Positions 9,255 through 19,033 of a stretch of 64,000 nt of DNA are shown in pieces; within the stretch, counting starts at the first letter, position 1; each line of letters begins with the position of its first letter. Source of the stretch: JACADW01 sp963747985 (GTDB lineage: Bacteria; Acidobacteriota; UBA6911); NCBI GenBank assembly GCA_963747985.1, contig CAVVHG010000002.1, positions 186,001 to 250,000 of the forward strand, written 5' to 3'. The translations under genes were made by a program, and so were the position numbers. A model generated the notes under the pieces. That model saw only the letters and a program-made list of their open reading frames with translations. It was not told the origin of the DNA and did not search any database.

Positions 9255-10028
9255 ATGAAATGGTCGCTACCGATGTTGCTCCTGACCGGACTCGTTGCTG
9301 CCGGTGCAGGCCATCAGGGACCGCCTGCCTCGAAGAAGACCATACTGGCTGTCGGTGCCCATGCCGGAGACATGGAACTCACCTGCGGCGCCCTTCTCGC
9401 GAAGCAGGGGAAGATAGGAGACCGGACCGTGATCCTCCACTTGACGCTTGGTGAGGGCGGCAATCCAAAGCTGAGCCCCGAGGCCTACGGAGCGCAGAAG
9501 AGGCGCGAGGCAGAGGCGGCCGACCGCATTCTCGGCGCCGAGGCGATATTTGCCCCTTTCAGGGATGGCGAACTCGTGAATGACGAGAAGACTCGTGCTT
9601 ACGTCATAGATGTCATCCGTCAGGTCAAACCGACGCACATCATCACGCACTGGAAGAACAGCTTCCACCCGGACCACAAGGCCGCCTATGCGATCACCGT
9701 CGATGCGGTTTTGCCTGCGTCGCTTCCCGGAGTGAAGGGTGCGCACCCGGCCTATGGCGGGGTTCGCCAGGTTCTATACGCCGAAAACTGGGAAGACATG
9801 GAGGGGTTTGAGCCTTACGTCTACCTGGATGTGGCAGACGCTTTCGAGATGTGGGACAAGAGCGTGACGCAGTATGAGTTCGTTCGCGGCGGAATCTCGA
9901 CCTATCCGTACCTCGAGTACTACAGGGCGCTCTTCCGGGTGCGGGGAGCTGAAGGTGGTTTCACGCACGCCGAGGCCCTCGACATCGACCCGATGGGCAA
10001 GAAGCAGGTCTGGCGTTCGTTACCCTGA
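9255..10028 (+). CDS. Secreted PIG-L family deacetylase
   Basis: 257 residues with a short N-terminal signal segment (LPMLLLTGLVAAGAG). The LmbE/PIG-L fold is visible as ILAVGAHAGDMELTCGALL, HLTLGEGGNP, RREAEAADRILGA and FHPDHKAA. These enzymes are usually zinc-dependent N-deacetylases acting on GlcNAc-type sugars. The classical HPDDE motif reads HAGDME here, with Asp and Glu kept but Pro-Asp replaced by Ala-Gly. The second metal motif HPDH is intact. It has AAGGAGG before the ATG and lies 39 bases after the MBL gene, with which it is probably co-transcribed. It converges on the MFS gene. Confidence 0.87.
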   Translation: MKWSLPMLLLTGLVAAGAGHQGPPASKKTILAVGAHAGDMELTCGALLAKQGKIGDRTVILHLTLGEGGNPKLSPEAYGAQKRREAEAADRILGAEAIFAPFRDGELVNDEKTRAYVIDVIRQVKPTHIITHWKNSFHPDHKAAYAITVDAVLPASLPGVKGAHPAYGGVRQVLYAENWEDMEGFEPYVYLDVADAFEMWDKSVTQYEFVRGGISTYPYLEYYRALFRVRGAEGGFTHAEALDIDPMGKKQVWRSLP

Positions 10029-10127
10029 AGGCAAGAGTGCCATCGGGGTCATTCCCAACGCCGGGCACGATCTGCGTGTTCCGTCTGAAAAGGGGGTGCC
10101 ATGGGACTTGCCCCGGCTCGCTCCAGG

Positions 10128-11399
10128 CTAACTGGGTTTGCCTGGCTCCCGGGTTCGGAGTGTGAGCATAAGGATGCCTGAGCAAAGCAATAGGCCGGCG
10201 AGGGACAGATAGGCAGCCTGGAATGAGCCCGTAGCGTCCCTGATCGCGCCGGTGAAATATGGACCCACATAGCCGCCGACATTGCCGCAGGAGTTAATCA
10301 GGCCCACAGCGCCGGCTGCCGCCGCGCCCGAAAGGAAGGAAGTGGGGTACGACCACCAGACCCCGAAGGCGCTGTAAACCCCGATGGCGGTAATGCACAC
10401 CAGGAGGAGGTTCGCTCCGGGGAGATCGACGAAGGGGCCGATGCCCATGCCTGCGGCGGCAAGGAACATCGGTACCGCGCCATGCCACCGTTTCTCGCCC
10501 GTGCGCGAGGAGGAGTGGCCGACGAAAAGCATGCCGGCGAGGGACAACGCCATCGGGATCACAAGAGCCCAGCCGATGCTGAGCGCGGACCAGCCGGAAA
10601 CCTCCCGGAGGACCGTGGGCATCCAGTAGTTGAAGCCCCAGAAGCCGGTAATCCATAGAAAATAGATCGCGCACAATCTCAAAACAGCCGGCGAGCGAAG
10701 AGCCTGCCCCACGGTATAGGAACGAGCCGCTCGCCTTCTCTCCTCGTCGCGTGTGCATTCTTCGGCAAGGCTCTCCTTTTCCGCGTCGGTCAGCCAGGAT
10801 GCCTGTGCCGGCCAGTCTGCCAGCCAGAAGTAGACCAGAATGCCGAAGAGGAAAGCCGGAATCGCCTCCAGGATGAAAAGCACCTGCCACCCCTTCAGGC
10901 CAAAGGGGCTGACTCCAAGCAGCCATCCGGCCAGTGGCGCGCCGACCATGGCCGATAGCTGCAGCGAAGACAGCATCGCCGCTATCGCACGAGGGCGCTC
11001 TCCCGGACTGAACCACCTGGGAATGACGCTCGCGTACGCCACCGGGTAGTAACTGGCTTCAGCAGCGCCGAGCAGAAAGCGAACCAGGTAAAACTGCCAC
11101 GGAGTCCGGATGAAAGCCATCAGCGCCGACACCATACCCCACGTGACCATTATCCGGGCCAGCCAGATACGAGGGCTCCAACGCTCGGCTATGAGGGCGC
11201 CGGGGATCTCGAAAAGCACATATCCCGCGAAGAAGATGCCTGCGCCCATTCCGAACTGCCCCCGCGTCAGTCCCAGGTCCGCGTTCATTGTGAGCGCGGC
11301 GTAGGCGATATTCACCCGATCGAGATAGGCAAGGACCGAGCCGATGAAGAGGGGCAGCAGGATGTGGAGCCGGCGTCTTTGTTCGAAACTGCGAACCAT
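10128..11399 (-). CDS. MFS transporter, anion:cation symporter type
   Basis: 423 residues with about twelve hydrophobic helices. The opening (HILLPLFIGSVLAYLDRVNI, then GMGAGIFFAGYVLFEIPG) and VRFLLGAAEASYYPVAY match the ACS branch of the major facilitator superfamily. That branch moves sugar acids, aromatic acids and similar anions by proton symport. It is the last gene of the leftward set DUF2961 - GH2 - MFS, 62 bases after GH2, so it likely imports the monosaccharide or uronic acid released by those enzymes. This substrate is inferred from context. Confidence 0.88.
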   Translation of the reverse strand: MVRSFEQRRRLHILLPLFIGSVLAYLDRVNIAYAALTMNADLGLTRGQFGMGAGIFFAGYVLFEIPGALIAERWSPRIWLARIMVTWGMVSALMAFIRTPWQFYLVRFLLGAAEASYYPVAYASVIPRWFSPGERPRAIAAMLSSLQLSAMVGAPLAGWLLGVSPFGLKGWQVLFILEAIPAFLFGILVYFWLADWPAQASWLTDAEKESLAEECTRDEERRRAARSYTVGQALRSPAVLRLCAIYFLWITGFWGFNYWMPTVLREVSGWSALSIGWALVIPMALSLAGMLFVGHSSSRTGEKRWHGAVPMFLAAAGMGIGPFVDLPGANLLLVCITAIGVYSAFGVWWSYPTSFLSGAAAAGAVGLINSCGNVGGYVGPYFTGAIRDATGSFQAAYLSLAGLLLCSGILMLTLRTREPGKPS

Positions 11400-11461
11400 G
11401 ACTGCTCTCCCTGCTGCTTCGGGAACAGAGTGCGCGCGCTGCGCCGCGGCGCGGACTCCCG

Positions 11462-14263
11462 CTATCGTTTCAGAACAAAGACCAGTGTCGGATCCAGCGG
11501 ATAGCGTCCGAAGCGTTCCCCGTAAAGGGCCAGGCCTCCGGGAAGCGACGAATCCACCTCGAAACGGACGACGATCTCTCCAGCGCCGGCGGCGGCGCGG
11601 AGCGATTCCGGAGGGACAGGGGCAGTGACCAGGTAGCCATAGGAGCCAGCCTCATGCAGCTTCCTGTCCCTCTTCTGGGAATGCCAGGACAGGATGCCTC
11701 TATGGTCTGCGGGGTCGTCCGGAAGATCGAACTGCCCGATGGACTTACCTGCGACGCGCACGCGGACAGCACTGGGAAAGTTGACGGTGTCGGTCATCGG
11801 GTAGGCATTGGGATTGAGGCTTGGATCGTGAGTCCCTTTCCCCAGCATGAAATCGCCGTCCTGTTTCGCCGCCCCCTCCCTGTCTTTGCCGAAGAGCTGT
11901 TTTGCCGAGGCTTCAAAAACGAGCGAGGCACCGGCGATATTCTCCGCGTCGAGTCCTGCGGGCCACGGGAGCCGGAATTCGAAATACCCCGCTCCGGCGC
12001 CGTTCACCTTGAGGCCGTCGAGCACGTTCCACTGCTTCAGAGACCATTGGGCGGAACGGAAGCTGGCCGGAGCAAAGCGTATCAGCCGGGCGGAAGCCCC
12101 ATCGATATCGAGGCGTTCATCGCGCGGCGCCGGCCCGCCGGAAACGAGAAAAGTCGTGAAGTTCCGGTGCAATACATTTCCGGCTTCGTCTTCCAGGATC
12201 AACCGCAGTAATGCCAGCGCCGGCGTTGAGGGCATGCGGAGGCGTATCGGCTCGAGCTCCTTGGAGAGCCAGGGCTGAAACTCGATGGCCAGTTCCGACC
12301 GGGAGTACTGCTGCCACCGGCCCAGCGTGTCCCACCCGGCGAGGAGCACGCGCAGGTGCAGCTTCGAGCCCGGTGCGAGGTCCGTGAGGAACGATGCCCA
12401 CAACGGAACGCTCACTTCCTCGCCCGGCCTGACATCCCGGCAGAGGTCGCTGCCCGTGGAGATGTAGTACGGCCCGTGCAGATCGCGCAGGCTCATTCCC
12501 GGCACCAGCTGGTCAAACCCGGTGATCTTGTTGCTCCGGTCGAAACGGTAATAGCCGTTCCACTCGTTGATCACGTCGTGGTGCTCCGTATACAGCCAGC
12601 CGCCTATCTTTGGGTGACGCCGGAATTCGTTCAGCGCTATGTGGTAGTCCCAGCTCCAGTCGCAATCACCGGTGCTCCCTCCGTAGCCCCAGACGTTTCC
12701 GAACTCGCTGTTGAGGAGGGGCTGGTTCGCCTGCTTCCGGTCGCCGATGAAATTCCAGGACGAACCAGGGTAGGTCCGGCGGGTTACGTTGTCGAGTTCC
12801 TCCCGCCACGCGTAGCCGGGGAGGTAAGCGTGCCAGGAATTGATGTCGGTCTCGACGTGGTCGAAGTTGCAGGCCGAGTTGTCCTCGACGAGCCGGGTCG
12901 GGTCCAGTTGTTTGGCCAGCCGGTAGATGGAGCCGACCCAGTTCTGAGTCTCTGGAAGATACTTGCGATTCTTGTCCTTTCCGGTGAACAGACCCCAGGT
13001 TTCGTTGAAGGGAACCCAGGCGAAGATCGCAGGATGGTTGAAATCCCGGCGGATCATGCTACGCAGCGTGCTTTCGATTTCGGCGCGCATATCGGCGTCA
13101 GGCTCTCCCCAACTGTTGGGCACGTCATCCATGAGAAGGAGGCCGAGACGGTCAGCCCAGTAAAGCTTGCGCGGAATATCCACCTTGACGTGAAGTCGGT
13201 TGACATTGATTCCGAGGCGGCGCGAACGCAGGATTTCGTCGCGCATAAAGGCATCGCTCGGGAAGGTGTAGAAGCCCTCCGGGTGGTAAGACTGGTCGAG
13301 CGTCATCTGAAGGTAGATGGGCCTGTTGTTCAACGCCACATAGGGAAAGTCCAGGCCCGGGAGGTTGACGACGCTGATCTTCCTCATTCCGAAATACGTG
13401 GAGACTCGGTCCTCCGAGCTGCCGTTGCGCAGGGAGACTTCGACTTCGTAGAGGAATGGGTCTTCAAGCGACCAGAGGTGGGCGTCGGGAATCTGCAGCT
13501 CGGACTGCAGCTCTTTGGAGCCGGGCGCTATCGGCCGGACGGCGTCAGGAAGGCCGCCGGTCTTGAATGTAACCCGGAACTCGGCACCGGCGGACGCGGG
13601 GCCGCTGAAGGCTGCCTTCACTCTGACCCTGCCGTTATCGATGTCAGGCGCGAATTGCACGTATTCGAGGAACGTCCGGGGTCTGCCTTCGAGATAGACC
13701 GTCTGCCAGATGCCGCGCGCGTTTCCGTAACCCTGCTTGCCCTCCAATTTGAACGGGCGGGGCGTATCATCCACGCGCAGAACGAGGCGCTGGTCCTGAC
13801 CCGGCTTGAGGAATGGCGTCAAATCGAACTCGAACGGCGTGTAACCGCCCCTGTGAGACCCGACCGGCTGCCCGTCGAACCATGCTTGTGTCTCCCAGTC
13901 ACACGCGCCTGCGACGAGGAAAACCCGCTGGCCACGCCATGCTTCAGGTGCGCGGACGGTGCGCGCATACCATGCGATAGTTGCGTTGTCTGTCACCCGG
14001 GAAAGCTGTGATCCCCAGGGGAAGGGCACCATGATCGTGTCGGGAAAGCCTGCCGCGCCGGCAAACCACTTCTCTTTGAGGCCGGCGTCTTCAGCGTCGA
14101 ACCTGAATTGCCACTCCCCGTTCAGGTTGATCCAGGCTGCGCGCTGAAAATCGGGACGTGGGTGTTCAGGAAGCGGAATAGCCTCTCCACCGGCAAAAGC
14201 GGTAAAGTTCCAGCAGTTGAAGGAAAGAATGACGAGTAACACCGGGATCGATCGGTTTTTCAT
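11462..14263 (-). CDS. Secreted glycoside hydrolase family 2 protein
   Basis: 933 residues with a signal peptide (PVLLVILSFNCWNFTAFAGG). The order is a sugar-binding jelly roll (about 30-190, HPRPDFQRAAWINLNGEWQF), an Ig-like domain, and a TIM barrel with the acid/base in VPFNETWG and the nucleophile in LNSEFGNVWG. A C-terminal beta region of about 330 residues follows. The family covers beta-galactosidases, beta-glucuronidases and beta-mannosidases. Both catalytic glutamates are present, so it should be active; specificity cannot be read. It lies between DUF2961 (108 bases upstream) and the MFS transporter (62 bases downstream) on the same strand, suggesting one glycan-use operon. Confidence 0.9.
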   Translation of the reverse strand: MKNRSIPVLLVILSFNCWNFTAFAGGEAIPLPEHPRPDFQRAAWINLNGEWQFRFDAEDAGLKEKWFAGAAGFPDTIMVPFPWGSQLSRVTDNATIAWYARTVRAPEAWRGQRVFLVAGACDWETQAWFDGQPVGSHRGGYTPFEFDLTPFLKPGQDQRLVLRVDDTPRPFKLEGKQGYGNARGIWQTVYLEGRPRTFLEYVQFAPDIDNGRVRVKAAFSGPASAGAEFRVTFKTGGLPDAVRPIAPGSKELQSELQIPDAHLWSLEDPFLYEVEVSLRNGSSEDRVSTYFGMRKISVVNLPGLDFPYVALNNRPIYLQMTLDQSYHPEGFYTFPSDAFMRDEILRSRRLGINVNRLHVKVDIPRKLYWADRLGLLLMDDVPNSWGEPDADMRAEIESTLRSMIRRDFNHPAIFAWVPFNETWGLFTGKDKNRKYLPETQNWVGSIYRLAKQLDPTRLVEDNSACNFDHVETDINSWHAYLPGYAWREELDNVTRRTYPGSSWNFIGDRKQANQPLLNSEFGNVWGYGGSTGDCDWSWDYHIALNEFRRHPKIGGWLYTEHHDVINEWNGYYRFDRSNKITGFDQLVPGMSLRDLHGPYYISTGSDLCRDVRPGEEVSVPLWASFLTDLAPGSKLHLRVLLAGWDTLGRWQQYSRSELAIEFQPWLSKELEPIRLRMPSTPALALLRLILEDEAGNVLHRNFTTFLVSGGPAPRDERLDIDGASARLIRFAPASFRSAQWSLKQWNVLDGLKVNGAGAGYFEFRLPWPAGLDAENIAGASLVFEASAKQLFGKDREGAAKQDGDFMLGKGTHDPSLNPNAYPMTDTVNFPSAVRVRVAGKSIGQFDLPDDPADHRGILSWHSQKRDRKLHEAGSYGYLVTAPVPPESLRAAAGAGEIVVRFEVDSSLPGGLALYGERFGRYPLDPTLVFVLKR

Positions 14264-14370
14264 AGGACCCCGATGGTATCAACAGATGCAGATATTGAAA
14301 AGCATTCCGGGGGAACATGGGCCCGCGCCGCCGGCGCGGACAACTACCTGCTTCAGCGAAGCGCTTCCAC

Positions 14371-16344
14371 TCAGTTTTCGAAACAGAAGACGCGATAGTG
14401 GAAATCGGTGAAGGCTCCGGAATCAGGACCGTTTACCACGACAAGTTTCAACGCGAGCAGTCCCTTGCCGCGCGTCAGCTTCGCCGGCAGGTCGAAATCG
14501 GAATCAAACCAGCGCAGGTGCTCGTTCTGACAGGCATAGCGCCACGTCCCGGCGAATGCCCCGTCGACATAGACATCAGCCGTCTGCGGGAGACCTGCCT
14601 GATCCAGGCGGCGGCGAATTCTGACACCGCTGTTCTTCGGATCCACGGCGACGTCGAAGGCAATCTCGCCGCGCTGGTGGCGGCGTCCGTCCTGATCTTC
14701 GGAGGTCTCGAAGTAGTCGCCCTCGGGCCGGGCGTTGACGATGCCCGTCGGCTCAGAGTCGACCGCGGCGTAGCGATGCAGCCGCTCGCTCGCTGCGCTG
14801 CCGACGTCGAGGAAATCGGTCTCGCGCATGGATGGCCGCCGGCGCAGGTAGCAGAATGCCAGGCTTCGGTAGCTGGAGCGGATATCGCTCATACCCCCGT
14901 GCTGAATGCGCGCATCCATCGAGCGGAAGAACGGGATCGGTGCCTCGAGGTGAAACCTGGCATACGACGATGGAATCGCATAGGCGCCCTTCTGCTCTCC
15001 GCCGCCCTCGGCCATTATGTCGCCGGCGCACGTTGCGAAGGGGCTGCTGTATTGCCGGTTCGGCCAGAAGCAGCCGAGATAGTAATCTTCGGATCCCGTG
15101 CCGTTGATCTGGGGCGAGATCGAGCCGTCGACATAGAAGTGCTCGTTGCCTTCGCAGTAGTGTCCATACTGCATCGATTGCACTACTCCCACAAACCATC
15201 CGGTGCCGGGGCTGTCGTACAGTGGCCAGTCGCGGCCGTAAGTGGTCTCGCCTTTGTGATAGAGCGTCGTGAAGTAAAGGCCGCGCGCCTCGGGCGATGC
15301 ATCGGATCCGACCGCCACGCTGGCATCGATTTTGCCGAGCGGTTTCCCGGAAAGGTTTCTCAATGCTATCCGGGCAGCTGTCCAGAAGGGCATCGGGAAA
15401 CTGCAGTGAAACCGGGCTCGCCCGGCCGGCAACTTCTGAACGGTCACCGGCAGCGAAGCTACGTCGCAGGCGCGATTGGCACTGCCGAAAAACATCCCGA
15501 TCGGGGCTCGAACGTCATCGCGCGCATGCCCATCCCAACGCATCACGATCTCCGTGTTCAGGAGGACGGCTTCAGATGCGTCGGCCTCGATAGTGATTCC
15601 GCGGACGACACCGGAAGAACCCGTGCGTTCGAACAGGGCGGCTTCCCCTTGCTGTCCGATCTCGTCGAGGCTGAGTGTGTGTGCCTTGTCACCTTTTGCC
15701 GGCCCGGTCGCACGGCCGGCCTGCTGAAAGCACTCAATCAATGCCGCGCGGTCCTCCTTGCCCGTGAACGTCTCCACAGGCGTCCCATAGGGATAGACCT
15801 CGTACAGGAGGTGAAAGAACCTTGATTTGCCGGTTACGGATATCTTCAGGGATCTGGAAAAGGGAATAGGGACGAAGCAGTTGCCCGCGTATGGCTCCTT
15901 GCCGTAGTACCCGCGCAGTTCATAGGAGGCCAGCGGCGGCGGAAAATCGGGATGTCTTCCGGAAAAGAATTCGATTTCGTTGACACGATAGCGGGGTTTC
16001 TCCTCACCATCGAAATAGAAGTTGAGGACGGCGTCACGGTCGAGCCAGGTCCCCCAGATGCTTCTCACGCAGCCGGGGCCGGCGGCGTCGAAGATCACGT
16101 CGTCGCCTTTGGCGTCCCTGTACAGAGGCTTGTCGGCATCGCCGTTGCGTCCTTGCTTGTTGTGACTGGAATTCTGAAGGACCTGAAACTGTCCGGGGAT
16201 TTGCAGAAGACGGTCCAGCAGGTCCTGCGCGACTGCCGGTGCCGATCCCCGGCCGGACCGGGCCGGGACGTCGAATGAAACAAGGGCGATCCCGGCGGTG
16301 CTGGCAATGACTGCGATCAACGGTGCTTGTCTAAGTCTGACCAT
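14371..16344 (-). CDS. Secreted DUF2961 protein
   Basis: 657 residues from ATG 16344, which has GGGAGGAG seven bases upstream; GTG 16350 is in frame but too close to it. A signal peptide (PLIAVIASTAGIALVSFDVPA) precedes a DUF2961 core: GPGCVRSIWGTW, NFYFDGEEKPRY, FVPIPFSRSLKISV, and later NGTGSEDYYLG and RFHLEAPIPF. The last 100 residues form another beta domain. DUF2961 proteins act on or bind polysaccharides, some having been shown to be glycoside hydrolases. As the first gene of the leftward operon with GH2 and an MFS transporter, a role in glycan breakdown is likely. Confidence 0.88.
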   Translation of the reverse strand: MVRLRQAPLIAVIASTAGIALVSFDVPARSGRGSAPAVAQDLLDRLLQIPGQFQVLQNSSHNKQGRNGDADKPLYRDAKGDDVIFDAAGPGCVRSIWGTWLDRDAVLNFYFDGEEKPRYRVNEIEFFSGRHPDFPPPLASYELRGYYGKEPYAGNCFVPIPFSRSLKISVTGKSRFFHLLYEVYPYGTPVETFTGKEDRAALIECFQQAGRATGPAKGDKAHTLSLDEIGQQGEAALFERTGSSGVVRGITIEADASEAVLLNTEIVMRWDGHARDDVRAPIGMFFGSANRACDVASLPVTVQKLPAGRARFHCSFPMPFWTAARIALRNLSGKPLGKIDASVAVGSDASPEARGLYFTTLYHKGETTYGRDWPLYDSPGTGWFVGVVQSMQYGHYCEGNEHFYVDGSISPQINGTGSEDYYLGCFWPNRQYSSPFATCAGDIMAEGGGEQKGAYAIPSSYARFHLEAPIPFFRSMDARIQHGGMSDIRSSYRSLAFCYLRRRPSMRETDFLDVGSAASERLHRYAAVDSEPTGIVNARPEGDYFETSEDQDGRRHQRGEIAFDVAVDPKNSGVRIRRRLDQAGLPQTADVYVDGAFAGTWRYACQNEHLRWFDSDFDLPAKLTRGKGLLALKLVVVNGPDSGAFTDFHYRVFCFEN

Positions 16345-16604
16345 AATCACTCCTCCCGGTCACGGGGACATCGGCGTTGTATCAACCGGCGGTACGAACT
16401 TCGTCACGCCACGGCTCCTGCGCGAGAGTTGCTCGAGCTCCCTCTTTTCTGTGACCCCGGCAGCCCGTCGGGCGAGCCCAAAGATGCCGTGTGGAACCGG
16501 GATGGTCCGCCCATCAGTCTTCCGTAGTATCATAGCGCAGTCCTTTACGCGCTGGCATGCAGCCAGCACTGCAGCCAGCACTCTCAACTTTAGCGGGGTG
16601 CCAG

Positions 16605-18899
16605 ATGGAAAATAACTCGGCAGTGCCGGAGAAGCTCTCATCATGGTGGAAGCATGCGGCTATCCTGATCGTGGTCTTCGGATTTACCGTGCTGATCTGG
16701 CTGGCGGCCAGAAGCTACCGGGACGCTCCGCCTATCCCGGACAGAGTCGTTTCCCTGGCGGGCGAACCGATTTTCACGGGCCAGGACATCCTGGCCGGCC
16801 AGCAGGTTTTTCTCCGGTACGGTTTGATGGACAACGGCAGCATATGGGGGCATGGAGCCTATCTTGGGCCGGACTACTCGGCCAAATACCTTCATACGCT
16901 CTCCACCGATGCCAGACAGTGGATTGCAGAGGAGCGCTACGGGCGGGCGTATGCTTCGCTCGCGGGGCCGGAGCGTGATCGAGTCGACGTCGAGGCACAA
17001 CGAGCCCTGAAGCAGAATCGTTACGATTCCGGTTCAGGGACATTGTCCTTCATCCCACCTGAGATCGATTCCTATCGGAAGCAGATCGGGGAGTGGACCG
17101 GTTATTTTGACCGCCCGGAGAAAAGCGCCGGACTGCCGGGACGGTACATCGGTGACTCGGAGGAGTTGCGACAGCTTACGGCATTCTTCGCCTGGACGGC
17201 CTGGGCAAGCGTGGCGATCCGGCCCGGGGCAACGTGCTCATACACGAACAACTTCCCTTATGACCCGGGCGTAGGCAATACGCCGACCTCGCAAGCGTTT
17301 CTGTGGAGCGCTCTCAGCCTCATTGCCCTGCTCGGCGGGACCGCTGCCGTTCTGTTCGCCTTCGGCAAGTTCGACTACCTGGGCTGGAAGAGCAGAGGGA
17401 AGCACGTCCACCCTCAGATGCTGCCTGGAGTCACTACCGACAGCCAGAGGGCGACCATCAAGTACTTCGCTATCGCGGCAATTCTGTTCCTGGTTCAGGT
17501 ACTGGTGGGTGCTGCGACCGCGCATTACAGGGCCGATCCCGGGGGATTCTACGGCATCGATCTTTCGAGCTGGCTGCCGAGCAACATCCTGCGCACATGG
17601 CATCTGCAGCTTGCGATCTTCTGGATCGCGACCGCTTACATCGCAGGCGGCCTGCTCCTTGCTCCTGCCGTCGGAGGAGAGGAACCCAGAGGGCAGGCGC
17701 GCGGCGTTCATCTGCTCTTCGGCGCACTGCTCATCGTTGTCCTGGGGAGCACCCTGGGTGAGATTTTGGGAGTCAACCAGCTTCTGGGGAAGTTGTGGTT
17801 CTGGTTCGGACACCAGGGATGGGAATATTTGGAGTTGGGGCGGGCGTGGCAGGTGCTTCTTGCGCTCGGCCTTGCGTTCTGGATGATTCTGCTGTTCCGG
17901 GCACTCGCCCCGGCTCGGAATCATCCGGAAAAGCGCGAAATCTCTTCTCTGTTCCTTTACGCGGCATTCGCCATCCCTCTCTTTTACATCCCGGCAATGT
18001 TCTTCAACAGCACCAGCAATTTCACGGTGGTCGACACCTGGAGATTCTGGATCATCCACCTGTGGGTCGAAGGGTTCTTCGAGCTTTTCGTGACCGTCAT
18101 GGTTGCGACTATTTTCTTCCAGCTGGGCGTCGTATCTCATGTGACTGCGGCTCGGGTTGTGTATCTCGACGCAATTCTCTACCTGGGGAGCGGCATAGTC
18201 GGCACGGGACACCACTGGTACTGGACTGGCCAGTCCCAAATCACCATGGCACTTGCGGCGGTATTCTCGGCGATGGAAGTCGTACCGCTGACGCTGCTCA
18301 CACTGGACGCCTGGGATTTCATCAAACTGTCGCAGAGCAGGTGCGATGTGTGCGGGAAGGAGATCTCAATTCCGCACCGCTGGACTTTCTACTTCCTTAT
18401 CTCCGTCGGCTTCTGGAACTTTCTCGGCGCCGGCATATTCGGTTTTCTGATCAACCTCCCGATTGTCAGTTACTTCGAGGTTGGCACGGTTTTGACGCCA
18501 AACCATGGCCATGCGGCGATGATGGGTGTGTTCGGCATGCTTGCGATGGCTCTCATGGTTTTCGCGCTCAGGCAGGTGACGCCGGATAACGCGTGGGAGA
18601 GCCGCGCCAGGCTGATCCGGCTCTCCTTCTGGGGCCTCAACGGCGGCCTTGCCCTCATGGTAGCCTGCAGCCTGTTCCCGGGCGGCGTTCTTCAACTCAT
18701 CGACGTATTGAACAACGGCTATTGGCACGCCAGGGGCCCGGAGTTTCTGAACCAGGGGATGATTCGCACGATTGAGTGGCTCAGGATGCCGGGTGATCTG
18801 ATCTTCATCGGCCTGGGGGTCTTGCCGGCCGTAGTTGCGGCGGTTGCCACCTGTCTGCAGATGAACAGGAGACTCTCCTCGCGACCGGATGTTCAATGA
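16605..18899 (+). CDS. norZ: Quinol-dependent nitric oxide reductase, large fused subunit
   Basis: 764 residues from ATG 16605; an upstream ATG at 16557 is in frame. It is a haem-copper oxidase superfamily protein with about 14 membrane helices. The N-terminal periplasmic part before the core (residues about 35-230) fits the fused qNOR type rather than cNOR. Ligands seen are HLWVEGFFE (FeB His and the NOR-specific Glu), GTGHHWYW (two FeB His) and HGHAAMMG (haem b3 and b His). It would reduce 2 NO to N2O using membrane quinol, as detoxification or denitrification. A loop holds CDVCGKE, a CxxC pair I do not expect. No NO-responsive regulator gene is adjacent. Confidence 0.92.
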   Translation: MENNSAVPEKLSSWWKHAAILIVVFGFTVLIWLAARSYRDAPPIPDRVVSLAGEPIFTGQDILAGQQVFLRYGLMDNGSIWGHGAYLGPDYSAKYLHTLSTDARQWIAEERYGRAYASLAGPERDRVDVEAQRALKQNRYDSGSGTLSFIPPEIDSYRKQIGEWTGYFDRPEKSAGLPGRYIGDSEELRQLTAFFAWTAWASVAIRPGATCSYTNNFPYDPGVGNTPTSQAFLWSALSLIALLGGTAAVLFAFGKFDYLGWKSRGKHVHPQMLPGVTTDSQRATIKYFAIAAILFLVQVLVGAATAHYRADPGGFYGIDLSSWLPSNILRTWHLQLAIFWIATAYIAGGLLLAPAVGGEEPRGQARGVHLLFGALLIVVLGSTLGEILGVNQLLGKLWFWFGHQGWEYLELGRAWQVLLALGLAFWMILLFRALAPARNHPEKREISSLFLYAAFAIPLFYIPAMFFNSTSNFTVVDTWRFWIIHLWVEGFFELFVTVMVATIFFQLGVVSHVTAARVVYLDAILYLGSGIVGTGHHWYWTGQSQITMALAAVFSAMEVVPLTLLTLDAWDFIKLSQSRCDVCGKEISIPHRWTFYFLISVGFWNFLGAGIFGFLINLPIVSYFEVGTVLTPNHGHAAMMGVFGMLAMALMVFALRQVTPDNAWESRARLIRLSFWGLNGGLALMVACSLFPGGVLQLIDVLNNGYWHARGPEFLNQGMIRTIEWLRMPGDLIFIGLGVLPAVVAAVATCLQMNRRLSSRPDVQ

Positions 18900-19033
18900 T
18901 GAGGAACCTCCGCCGGGCGCGCAGGAGCCTCGGCGGAAGGCACTCGGTGGGGAAGTGTGCGTCCTCGGATCCCCGCGTATGCAGTGAGCGATGGTTTCGA
19001 CCGCGAGGGCTTGTCGCGCCGCGCCGCGTGACG

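Noticed and set aside
12356..14011. 551-codon frame on the + strand opposite the GH2 gene
   Set aside because: Antisense shadow of a clear GH2 gene with catalytic motifs; the product is not family-like.
14317..15825. 502-codon + frame opposite the DUF2961 gene
   Set aside because: Antisense shadow in G+C-rich DNA; no ribosome site.
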